Of a DNA stretch of 64,000 bases, positions 35,473 to 45,609 are shown one piece after another. The first letter of the stretch is position 1; each line of letters starts with the position of its first letter. The notes below the pieces were generated by a model. That model was not told where the DNA came from. It saw only the letters and a list, made by a program, of their open reading frames with translations, and made no database searches. The position numbers were made by a program, and so were the translations under genes. This DNA comes from Ustulina deusta (taxonomy: Eukaryota > Ascomycota > Sordariomycetes > Xylariales > Xylariaceae). The stretch lies in assembly GCA_023159155.1 (NCBI GenBank), contig JAJNNX010000037.1, positions 186,001 through 250,000 of the forward strand, given 5' to 3'.

Positions 35473-36673
35473 ATGCTGCGAGATCTTCTTCTTCTCGCCG
35501 CCGTTTTCGGCGGGCTCGCTTCCGCTGAGACAGTAACATCTGTCACCTCTACGACTGTGAGCTCATGCACCACCGAATTCGGCTCAGGGGCCGTCGCTCC
35601 TACGCCAATTCCCACCGACGCGACCCTGACGACAATCACGACGACAGTGACGAGTACTACTAAAACCGTGCCGTCTACCGTTATCATCACCGCGCCAACG
35701 ACAATCACAGCAACGCAGTACACATCAACGGTGTATGTCATCAGCGAGGACACCGTGACAGTGCCGACAGCAACGACAGGCAGAGGCCTCGCCCTGACTG
35801 TCGCGACTGGTACCTTCGCCACTACTGTTGTAAGTAGATCTCGGCTTCATTTTCCCAGAATTTTCGAGTAGAAAGACTTTTCTTAAGGCCAAAGCCGATT
35901 TCTTGGGAGCTTCTCGCAGTCTCGAAGCACCCACCAATCACGGCCAAAATGGCAATTGCTAACTGTAAGCGTCGTAGTGCGCCGACGGGGTCAACCGCAC
36001 AACTGTGACGGAGTATTCCGGCACGTACTCGCCGATCTCAGGCCAAGACACTGCGCTGCCGGCCACGTACCCGACTCGGGCCTCGTGCAGTACAGGGGTG
36101 ACGCGCTCCTTTATCCTGCTACCGACAGTCACGTCGGGGGCCGTCACCACGACGGTGACGCCTACACAGACTGTGACGTCGTATACGACCATCAGCACAA
36201 GCACAATCATCTTCGGCACCTACTACACGTACTTGACGACAGTGACAGTGACGGCGACTACTTACACGCCCCATGCCGTAGTCACGACGAGCACCGTCTC
36301 CTGCGGCGAGGAAACCGTCACCAAGACGCTGGCGGCCGAGTGCGCACCGACAAATCTGATCGGCGCCATCAACGGCGATGGTCTCCAATCGGGCAAATAC
36401 GCGGACCGCACGTCGGTCATTTACACGCGCTTGGAACCCTGGGGGACGGATGCGAGTCTTTGCTGTCAGGCGTGTCTGGATAACGAAGGGTGTGGCGCGT
36501 CCATGTTCAACTCTGGTGCTTGTGGCCTGTACTACACCGCCACGGCAGACGCAGAGCCCGTGTGCGACGCCTTCATCTTCTCCTTTACCTCGAACCCCGG
36601 CGTGTATCCAGGTCAAGGCCTTGTGGTACAGAATGGTTGCGGCACGGTCGAATACCTGGGCAGTAATGCGTAA
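35473..36673 (+). CDS. Secreted Ser/Thr-rich protein with C-terminal Cys-rich (PAN/apple-like) domain
   Basis: Two exons, 35473-35829 and 35978-36673 (350 aa; intron in phase 0 with GTAAGT and CGTAG ends). MLRDLLLLAAVFGGLASA is a clear signal peptide. Residues 20-240 are dominated by Thr, Ser and Val in short repeats such as TTITTTVTSTTKT and TTTVTPTQTVTSYTT, as in heavily O-glycosylated wall-associated proteins. From about 245 the C-terminus has a compact Cys pattern: LEPWGTDASLCCQACLDN, GCGASMFNSGACGLYY and EPVCDAF, resembling a PAN/apple-type domain. No GPI-anchor signal or membrane segment is visible at the end. Likely an extracellular or wall protein with a small binding domain; the ligand is unknown. 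The open frames on the minus strand over this gene are shadows of its repetitive codons. Confidence 0.82.
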
Positions 36674-37223
36674 ATAACGACTCTGCGGATGTGGTCTTGT
36701 TTGACGTGACTAAAATCGACAATAGTCGGCCGTGCGTATATTAGCGACTCTGATCAGCTATTACAAGTAGCAAAAGCCCACCTCCAAGTTTGTGAACCGT
36801 TCTGACGCGCACTTTCATCTCACGCCGTTAAACAATGAAGGGGTGCTCCGTTTCACTTAGCTATGTCATCGGTCTTACCAGAAGGAGGCATGACTGGAGC
36901 GAGACGGAGGGCAGGTTTTTTTATTTAGGAAACCACTTGCTTATATAAGATGACCGCCTTCTTTAGTTTAAGCTTACTATCAGAGTGATTGATCCTTTGA
37001 TGTTTGCGAGGAGTGAAACACTTAGTAAACGTGGCGATGAAAGTGATGCTACCTGGTAGTAGTGTGAGAAGTGTAGATAAGCCAGGTCTATGCACTACCT
37101 AATAAGGCGAGCTCAATCACACCCCGGGTTTAACCCAAACTTTAATGAAATGTCCTTTGCACATATGCATTGACCTTGCATCCTAGGAGGCACCGAGCAG
37201 CAGGTCGATTTAAGTTTGATTAT
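36674..37223. other. Intergenic, convergent 3' ends
   Basis: 3' flanks of the Ser/Thr-rich gene (+) and the coiled-coil gene (-). No gene or repeat was recognised. Confidence 0.5.
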
Positions 37224-38638
37224 TTATATTGGGGACGTTTCCGGGTTGATGGTAAAATGCCCGGTGAAGCGCTGATTCTGGAGAAAGTCCTTTGCTTCCT
37301 CGTGCACCCTCTCGCCAATCACTTTATGAATTAAACTCTGGCCCTCATCATCGTTTTTAAAATACTCATCAACTGCTTCGGCCATCTTCTCCTTGATATT
37401 CTCGTCAACGATCTCTTCAATGACATCCCGGATGTGTACGTGCTCTCTGTCCTCCTGGCTCTGGAGTCGTGTATCTATTTCGTCCCAAAGTGGTGCCATA
37501 TGCGTTCTTACCTCGTCCACCAAGTCACGTTGCTCTTCTTCGAGCCGCTTAAAGCGCCCTTCAATTTCTTCTACTTTGACCATTATCTTAAGTAGACTTG
37601 CCTCATGTGCCGCCTTTGCCTCGTATACAGTCCGCTGCAACCCAAGAATCGCATGCAAGATCCTGTTATCGGCCTGATTGCCCTTTTCGTAAGTAGCCGT
37701 GTCTTCACGATCAGTACTACTACTGCTGTCCCTACGACGGCGCTTCCGAAACCGTTGTTGGTCAGGGTCTGGTTAGTCGGTATTAGTCAGAGCATCTCTT
37801 CGGGAATAAACATGAAAAAAAAAGGTCAAGATTGTATTTTCTTACTCGGAGACAAACAGAGAAGGGGCCCTATGGTAGATATACTGGGTCCGGCAGCAGC
37901 ACGCTCCTCGTAGGCTGGGGGAGAAGTGCTCTCATTAGTTGGGGCAACAATTCTCGCCCCGACCTGAGCGACGTTATCCCCGTCAAGGTCATGAGGGTCA
38001 ATCACCTTGCCACCTTTGCCCCCATAGAGACTGGTAATGTTGTCGTTTAGCGACGCGAGCGTCCCGTGACTCGATGCAGCCTGACAGAACGACAATAACC
38101 GCGTCTTAGACAGGGTGCTCATAGGAAAGTGAATGAAGAAGCAACGCGTATCCCTTGCAAATGCCATCCATGACGTCCAGAGAGCCTGTGATCCGGCTCT
38201 GAAGAACTCGAACGGATGTTCACTTGGAACAACAAAGGTAGGAGGGCTTCGCAGCTCGAATCTCAATATATGTGTGCTTGTATCCAGCTTCTCTCGCGCG
38301 TGTCTGTGCAGCTCCCTATCGTTACGATCTAACTCGTCCTCATTACCGACATAGGCCAACGTGCAAATCTGATCTGGTTTGACGAAGAGGTAGATGTAGG
38401 GCTTAGCGGGACCCTTTTTCAGTCTTGTCGTGGCTTGTAACCGGACTAGGGCCTTCTTTGTACTAGAGGTGTAGAGTAGGGAGAGACTCAGGTCGGGAAG
38501 AGAATGGTTCCCGCTGTGTCGGCCTCGCCACCCGACGAAAGCTGGCACGCTCTTGATATGGATGTTGTCATTCGCAGATTGGGCCGGGGGGTTTTCATTC
38601 GAGTCCGAGTCTGAGTCCGAGGCCGTCGAAACGTCCAT
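37224..38638 (-). CDS. Uncharacterised fungal protein with NLS and coiled-coil C-terminus
   Basis: Two exons on the minus strand, 38638-37846 and 37768-37224 (445 aa); the intron has GTAAGA/ACCAG ends and a CTAAC branch site, and phase 1 fits. Residues 1-265 contain an acidic Ser-Asp start (STASDSDSDSNEN) and a folded-looking region (GWRGRHSGNHSLPDLSLSLL, YIYLFVKPDQICTLAY, HILRFELRSPPTFVVPSEH, HPFEFFRAGSQAL). After the intron comes a bipartite basic stretch RFRKRRRRDSSSST, a likely nuclear localisation signal. Then follows a long charged helix (about 300-430) rich in Glu, Lys and Arg with coiled-coil spacing (VKVEEIEGRFKRLEEEQRD). I do not recognise a named family. The start was placed at ATG 38638; an open frame continues upstream without an ATG, so an extra 5' exon is possible. 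Confidence 0.72.
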
Positions 38639-41600
38639 CAGGGGAATAATCAATGAACCTAGATAGCTCAAGGCATCAGTATCTAGTCGTCGCGAGTGTA
38701 TTGAGGGTATTGGGGGTAGTGACGCCGGGCTAGGCCAAGTAAGGGAAGAAGGCTAAAGGCTTCCGCCATATCTCGGCAGGGCGAGCTGGGCAGCGTCCCA
38801 GGGAACCAAAGCCGAGCGAAGCATAAGACAAGGGGGAGGACAACTCGACTTGCGGCCATGTCATGATCATGATGCCCGCCACCACTACCGAAACTACAGT
38901 TGCGAGCAAGTTCAGTACCTGCAGACGAGCGTCTCGTCGCATCGTCGCATCGTCATCTCGACACGGGTTGAACGACAAACCGCTTTCGCGTGTGAATCGC
39001 CAAATGGCCGGTCAAGACAAGACGAGACAATCCGAGAGGCGCTTCCCCAAGACCCCGGTTCTTCCAGAGAGCGTACTCAAGCCTGGGTAGAAGTCGGCAT
39101 ATTTTATAACGGTCTTGGTTGCAGAGGTGACCTTGAAGATTGCAGGCAGACTGGTTCCAGTGGGCAGCGCGGATTCATGTCCACTTTCGTGTGACATCTT
39201 TCCTGAGGACTTGAGTTTGACTAACTGACTGACTGACTTGTATTGCGAGTACGTATAAAGAGGAACAGAAAATAAGTTGCAAGAGGGTTTTGATGTTGAT
39301 AGTGATGCTGTATGATGCTGTAGATTAAAGGCTTATATGGACAATTGTGGGGAGAAAGTGAGAGAGGAGAAGAGGAAACAAGGGATCCGTAGAAGGGTAC
39401 CAGGGGTACCTGATATGGGGCTGGCTGGCATTGCGCCAGTGACCCACCTTCTAAGTGGGTCCTGCCGCCTTCCACTATGGAGCTTTGGTCTGAGAATGAC
39501 CCGTGCGCCTATCGGTGCTGCGAGGCTCCACTCCTAGCCACAAACAACGGGTGGAAGTAGGTACCTATAGCTATGTACATAGTGCGTCGGTGTAAGACCC
39601 ACCGTCCTCTGTTTACAATGGTTCAACAACAGGTATTAGTATTATCCCTCCATTCTAGGTCCATGTATCTTTACCTACCAGGATCAGAATAGATACTTAA
39701 GTAGTGTGCCGCTATGCCGGTAACAAGTGTGTACTTAGAGTCCCTACCGTCTAATAGGATTGCCCATATAATCGAATCAGCCAATTAACGCTTAGAATTT
39801 GCCCTGTGGGTCCATAAAAGCAGAGCGTTAATTGGCCGATCCGATTATGGGCATTCCTGTTAGGTGGTAGGAGACTTTTCCAAGGCTGAAGTATCTTTAC
39901 TACAGTACACAAAGTACAATTTCTACCTAAATTTATGAGTAAGAAATAAAGAGAACATATTCTCGAAAAGAATAACCTATTTCTTAATATAATATTATTT
40001 TTGCGACTTATTTAGTTCTAAAGCCTGTTATATATACCGCTTTCTATAGCGAAAATATTTGAACTTAAACAAGAAACGGACGGGCCTTTTTCCGAGTACT
40101 GTAAGTACTAGATAGATGCTCAGATCTGCGGCTTACTCTACCGTTTGTAGTGCTACCTACTGCTTCGCCTGAAGCCCTCCAGTCATGATGACATTATTTT
40201 GTCTCCTCCTTGTTGTTGCAGCTGCGAAGCGTTGTTTAGTATGTGTTCCGCCCCTACCTATACAGATTCTTCATAATCGACCTAAGAGAGATAAGAAGCG
40301 CTAAGAGATGTTAGGATATATCATGAGATGCGTGGGAGTTAGCTGGTGTATTGGAAGTCTCTACAAACCCAAGGCCAGCCTTGGGGCCCTGACGTATGAC
40401 CCTTGGCGGGAAGCTCGCGGAGTGAATGACGAAAGGCGATCCCGATGTGCGCCATTGAAGGGGATATGCCACTGATCCCAGTCGCATGAGGCAACATCTC
40501 CATGTGTCCTAGCAACTGGTGTTTCCCGCAAGGGGTTTTCTTTGTTTGGATCGCGGAAAGGACTAGAAGCGCAACTGTTAAGGCAGTAGCCGCGAGTCTT
40601 TAGATCTTATACCACGCAGCGGAAATGCAAGGGATGATGGTTGAAGTAGTGCAACCGTAGTAGAAATAAGAGATATAAGGAACGAGCGACGATGTTAGAA
40701 CGACGAAGGAAAAGATGATTTGGATGACAGTCGATACTGCATGGTTAAGACCATCTGCTCATTTTTTATTTATTTAACAAGAGTTATTATATTGAAGGAG
40801 AGTTGGTGGACAAGATTGATCTTTTGAGGTGAAAATGGCGGCTAATTTTTTTTACTATAGCAAACTATGTTTACCTATAAGAGCAGCTCTGGTCTCATGA
40901 CCGCCGCAATTTTGTGCACCAGGGTAGCCGGGTCAAAAACGCGAACTTGCTAAACGTACTGCTTCACATCCTCAAGGCTAAAAAGTGTGCCAAGCGACTT
41001 ATAAGGTGCGAGCCACCAAGTCGAAGAATGAGCTTTAGCTAAACCCTCACCAACGTCTTCTCAAAGGATATTATAAGAAATTGGTCTGAAGGGCGAGGGG
41101 TCTCCAGCGTAAGCCTGCCAGCTAAATACAGTGGCAATCTGACTGTGCCTCCTCAGCGTTACGCACTTGCACCTCCCCCTCTATTATCCGTATAATTAGT
41201 CGGAAAGATGGCAAGCCAGCGTTTAAGATGGATTTCAAAAGAGAGCATGCGAAGGGTACTAATGCAGGGCAGGGCACGGTAAAAAAGAGGGTCACCTAAC
41301 TATATTTGGTCTTGCATGTATAGTATAGCTGACAGGACCCAGACCCGAGCACCCTCTGGCTAAGAGTCTTCATGGTCCTAAACGGCCGCCGCCACTCTTC
41401 GCCCAACCGAGGCTTTATCGGTCAGCCAATTCCATGTCATCAAGATTCGGCCAATTGCCAGAGTTTTAAAATGCGGGTTCGACCGCATTCGGAGTTAGGG
41501 TTAGGTGAGCTGAGGTGGGTTGCATTGCATAGGTACACAGCCCTAGGAGTGCCAACAAATCTAAATCCATTCAGTCGACTAATTAGGGAACTAAGTAAGA

Positions 41601-41669
41601 AGTCTAAAAAGCCTCAAGAAATGGCCGCTCTGCCTCACAAAACGGGTTTTCGGAAAGAGGGTTACGACC
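38639..41669. other. Long intergenic region (3 kb)
   Basis: It contains the fold-back repeat at 39739-39876. Open frames at 38730-38978 and 39012-39197 (-) could be a small two-exon gene with one membrane-like segment (LNLLATVVSVVVAGIMIM), but nothing supports this beyond reading. A 39-codon frame at 40185-40304 starts with a signal-like MMTLFCLLLVVAAA. Otherwise nothing is recognised. Confidence 0.4.
39739..39876. repeat. Fold-back (MITE-like) inverted repeat
   Basis: Two arms of about 53 bases, 39739-39792 and 39824-39876, pair along their whole length around a 31-base loop. The innermost 12-14 bases (CCAATTAACGCT / AGCGTTAATTGG) are perfect. The mismatches further out are mostly C/T or G/A, plus a two-base gap. 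No coding capacity. It resembles a non-autonomous DNA transposon or solo hairpin element. Confidence 0.8.
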
Positions 41670-43638
41670 ATGTCATTCTCTACCGAGATTAAGGTCCTCC
41701 ACCTACTCCCCTCCGCAGCAGGCGTCGACGCCGAGATTGAATGCGGCTTGCAGGCTGTATCTCTCGCCGAGGCAGCCGATTATGGATACGAAGCTTTGTC
41801 TTACACGTGGGGTGACCAGTCCTCCCTCGTCGATATCAAAGTCTCTGGCCAAAAGGTTTCCGTGACGAGGAATCTCTACACGGCGCTACGCGCGCTCAGG
41901 CTGCGCGACAGACAGCGTCGTCTCTGGATCGACCAACTATGCATAAACCAGTGGGACCTGAAAGAGAAGGCCGCACAGGTCCGCCAGATGAGGCACATAT
42001 ACACGAGCTGCAGCCGCTGTCTGATCTGGCTCGGTGATATCCCGCCGGAAGTCCCTCTAGGTGACGCCGAAGGCACCGTCGAACTCATTGAATACCTTGC
42101 CGCATGTTTCCTTTCGGAAGATGTTGCCAGTGTTGCGAAACCGCCGTGTTTGGCGTTGCAGTCGGCGTTTCGAGGCGCCATGAGCGCGATGGCGTGCATA
42201 AGTCCCCCGCAGCATCCTTGGTGGAACAGAATAGTCAGTGTCTTTGATCTCATGATTTGCACGTAGAGCTCTCTCATTACTGTCAGAAAAAATGCGCTGA
42301 CGACGGATGATTCATGCTCACCTCCCCTTCCAAGCCACGCGTTTTACATAGATTTTCTGCTAAATTTCGCTCTGGTATTGGGAAGCAACTCATATGGAAT
42401 CTCGGATGAGAAGCTGCAATGCTAGTTAGAGGCCAAGATGCTGACAGCAGAATTCGCAGTGGACTGTCCAGGAGGCGACGCTACCTCAGGACGCAATATT
42501 CCTTTGGGGCCCGCTATCCGCGAGCTGGGACACGATGCAGCACTCATCGCGCGGGTGGTGCTTGAAAACCCCGCGGTCCGTCTTGGACATGATGGGGGAC
42601 AGCACGTCTGCCTGGTACACGATGTCGGAGCTCATGAGCCACCTCGCGTGGCTGGCGGGCTCCAAGATGCGCATCGACGACCCCCTCACGTCCATCTTCA
42701 AGTGGCGGTTCCGCGCCGCCACCGATCCCCGCGACAAGATCTACGGGCTGCTCGGCCTGTTCCCGCCCGCGTCGCTGCCCACAGTCGAGTGCTGTAGCTA
42801 CGAGCTCCCCGTCCAGCAGGTGTACATCATGCTGACCACGGATCTCATCCGCCAGAATAAGAGCCTGTGGCCCCTCACGATCGGCGCGCGCCTGGGCCGT
42901 GAAGAGGCCACCCCTGGGCTACCCAGCTGGGTGTTGGACGTCGGTGGCGTCTCTAAATATCGCACGGACTGGTTCCATCTCTTTGATCACGAATGGTACG
43001 ATGCCGCAGGCGGTCGGCAGCTAGACCTTGACGAGTTGAGGGTAGAGACGGCAGCTGACGAAACATGCATAATCCTGAAGGGGACTCGCGTGGCCACGAT
43101 TGCTCGAACGGGAGAACCATTCCACGTGGACAGAAACAAGGACAGCGAGAATAGCATTTCCAACCTGGCGCCACGGCTTCGTACCACACTCAGGGCGTGG
43201 GCTACCCTGGCAGGAGAACGGCAGGTCGGAAAAGAGGTTGATGGCGAGGAGGAATTTGCAGCCACTATGCTAGGCAATCTAATCAGGACCGATCAACAGC
43301 GACCTGAGAGAAGGGCTACTGCTGACGACCTAGAGAGCGTCATCAACTTCATGCGGACCGGCACGATAGACGGCGTGTGGGGTACGACTTATCATATGGC
43401 GTTTAATAAAACGTTTTTCGTCACCGACGGCGGCATGTTAGGCCTGGGACATCTCGAGACCGCGGCCGGGGACGAAGTGTGGGTTCTCGATGGAGGCCGG
43501 GTTCCTTTCGTGTTGAGGTCGCGAGGGTCGAGTCGAGCTGGCGATTACGAACTAGTTGGCCGCTGCTCTGTGGAGGGCATCATGTTCGGGGAGCTGTTTG
43601 AGGTGCCCCGGCCGCTGCATACCGTTCGTCTCTACTGA
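41670..43638 (+). CDS. HET domain protein 3
   Basis: Two exons, 41670-42233 and 42460-43638 (580 aa). The 226-base intron has GTCAGT and TTCGCAG ends in phase 0; it restores the invariant PWWNRI-WTVQEATLP junction. The HET domain starts at about residue 40 (YEALSYTWGDQ), followed by TRNLYTALRAL, RRLWIDQLCINQWDLKEKA (84-102), VRQMRHIYTSCSRCLIWLGD, then WTVQEATLPQDAIFLWGP. TDPRDKIYGLLGL and the C-terminal FFVTDGGMLGLGHLETAAGDEVW region (in parts: GGMLGLGH, GDEVWVLDGGRVPFVLR) complete a typical HET architecture. It is the third HET gene in 32 kb, on the same strand as the second. Likely an incompatibility or cell-death type protein. Confidence 0.93.
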
Positions 43639-44694
43639 AGCCATGATGCGAGTTGTCAATCCACCGACAAAGCATAGACAGCATAATGTTTAAATAAGCA
43701 GCGAGATGGTGGCCTTATGTTCCTCCCCTTGTAGACTGCATATATATTCGGGACATGGGCATGTGAGCTTAGACTATCACTGACTATGCATTTCCACTTC
43801 GAGTTATTTCCTGCGACTTTGTGTCGGTTTGTCCCAATTACCTCAACATTCACTCGAAGAGCGACTTAGAGCTCTATCGTTACAGTGTCACTATTGTGCC
43901 AGATGGTAGAGGGAGAGTATTAGCAGACAAAAAGAGCGAAAAAGATTATCCAGCTTCTCCTAGAAGGGCATTTCCTCTCTTATGAACACAACATCGCGAC
44001 GGATTTTAAGTCAACCTGATTTTCCGCGGCGAGCTTGATTTGCTATAGGCAGCCTTGTAAGCACTTGAATACCTGAAATTGATGCCACAAGCTGGAACTG
44101 GGGTTCCTGTACCAATCTTGGTCTTTACATATGAGGTACCAGTTTATAATAAAGCTTACTCTGTAATATTTTACTGGAATTGGACCATCTGTGTTGATAC
44201 GGTGAATTTCCTCGATAGGGCCATTTGCTTGGCTTGTGGACGCTGCATTATACATGTGTGTAATAGTGGCTTTTTCTGGCACCAATCAAGTGTATTGGCC
44301 AAAATGTTAAATGTATCTTATTTCTCAATCTTGAATTTAAATAGTATCGGTTGTACTCACCTCCTGTATTGGTTCGGTCTACGGTGTAGATCTGATTGAA
44401 GCGTAGCTTAGCATGTGATCGATGACTTACCAAGGTTCCTTTCGGATCAAGGCAGAAATGGCTCCATCTATCCATAACGATAACTTCTTGCGTCCATTCT
44501 AGGACTCGTGCGTTGGCCATGCCGTCTCTGTTCGCGGACCTCTGCTTTATTCGTCTTTTGCTGAAAGCGCTATTCTATGAGTGCCACCGCGGTTTGAAAC
44601 GCTACATCTGGGTGGCAGAAATTAGTTTATATCTTTAGTATGTGACAAGTCCAAGTAAACGCTATCTGCTCGCGACATTATTTCCTCACCATTC
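43639..44694. other. Intergenic, no recognised gene
   Basis: 3' side of HET gene 3. Open frames at 44043-44399 and 44248-44520 (-) have no family features; the latter may include decayed downstream parts of the AAA relic, but I could not match them. Confidence 0.4.
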
Positions 44695-45120
44695 TTACAA
44701 ATGTCTTTCCTACACCGGGACCACCGTGCAGTAAAAAGATCTGGCCTTCACCCTTGTTCTCCATATGGTCAGCCAGCCCAGGTTGTGAGCCTTTGGCTTT
44801 GTACTGTGGTTAGTGAACCTCTGAACTAGAGCCTTTATCAAGGTTTTTCTCTCCTCGGGTATGACTAAATTTTCGATCGCTCGAATATTGGCCTTTGGGC
44901 TACTGCAGTTGGCCACATCGAGCCTCGCTGTGCGGATGAGACAAGTAACTGAGCCAGAGTTGTTGTTGCCGCGAATGCTCACCCCAAGTTCTCGTTTTTA
45001 ACATGAGCCCCCAAAGTGTCAGATTACAAAGCAGGTATCTATGTTTTGGAGGCTCTTTTAACCCATCTGTCTTAAGATTTCGGTTCGTAAACGGATCCAG
45101 AACGTCGTAGGTTGCCCAGC
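44695..45120 (-). pseudogene. Fragment of an AAA-type ATPase (DUF7025-linked fungal family)
   Basis: On the minus strand the segment reads EPPKHRYLLCNLTLWGLMLKTRTW (in two blocks: HRYLLCNLTLWG, LMLKTRTW), then across a GTGAGC/CACAG intron ARLDVANCSSPKANIRAIENL and VIPEERKTLIKALVQR. After a 14-base irregularity it continues YKAKGSQPGLADHMENKGEG and QIFLLHGGPGVGKTF, where GGPGVGKT (44725-44702) is a Walker A motif. This matches the C-terminal part of fungal AAA proteins in which a 'LLC...G...K...W' block precedes the ATPase core. The gene stops being readable after Walker A: Walker B, sensor and arginine-finger regions are missing. It is a degraded stump, or much less likely a gene with unusual splicing. 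Confidence 0.6.
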
Positions 45121-45609
45121 GGAACGAGACCCTGTTAGTTGGAAATCAACGCACTGTATACCTGCTCCTATGACTTCACTGGGAAGATAGCTTAGGTATA
45201 TCATACTGTGTCTGCCCACTCTTGGCTAGCGGCCGCACTGTCCTGGCAACTGGGTGTAGTGCAGCGGCTTCTAGCATGGTCTTGGCACTGAATCGCGTTT
45301 GAACCACTGTCGGTACGCGACCTTCAATGTTGGTTCACTCACTTTCCTGCAGCATACCGACCTCTATTTTGCATTCACGCAACAAAGTGCCAAGGGCTGG
45401 GTTTCCTTTTTTTACTTCATCTGAAGGGGCATCGGATCCCTTTTGAGAAGGACAGTTCTTACGAAAGCTTTTCACTCCTTTAACAGTCAGACAGTACTTT
45501 ATCCCACCAGCTGCCTGAGGTGAACCTCGACATCTCACATTTCCCCGATATCCCATCCTTCGTCGACCTAGCTCGGTGTGCGCCCGCCTTACGAGCTACC
45601 AAGACCAAC
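45121..45609. other. Upstream region of the dynamin-like gene
   Basis: A frame open from 45520 leads into the dynamin gene without an ATG before 45610. No other feature is recognised. Confidence 0.5.

Noticed and set aside
35412..35822. 136-codon minus-strand Val-rich frame
   Set aside because: Shadow of the Thr-rich repeats of the secreted protein on the other strand.
38730..39197. Possible two-exon small membrane protein on the minus strand
   Set aside because: One hydrophobic segment exists but no consistent splice junction and start could be shown; left as a note in the gap entry.
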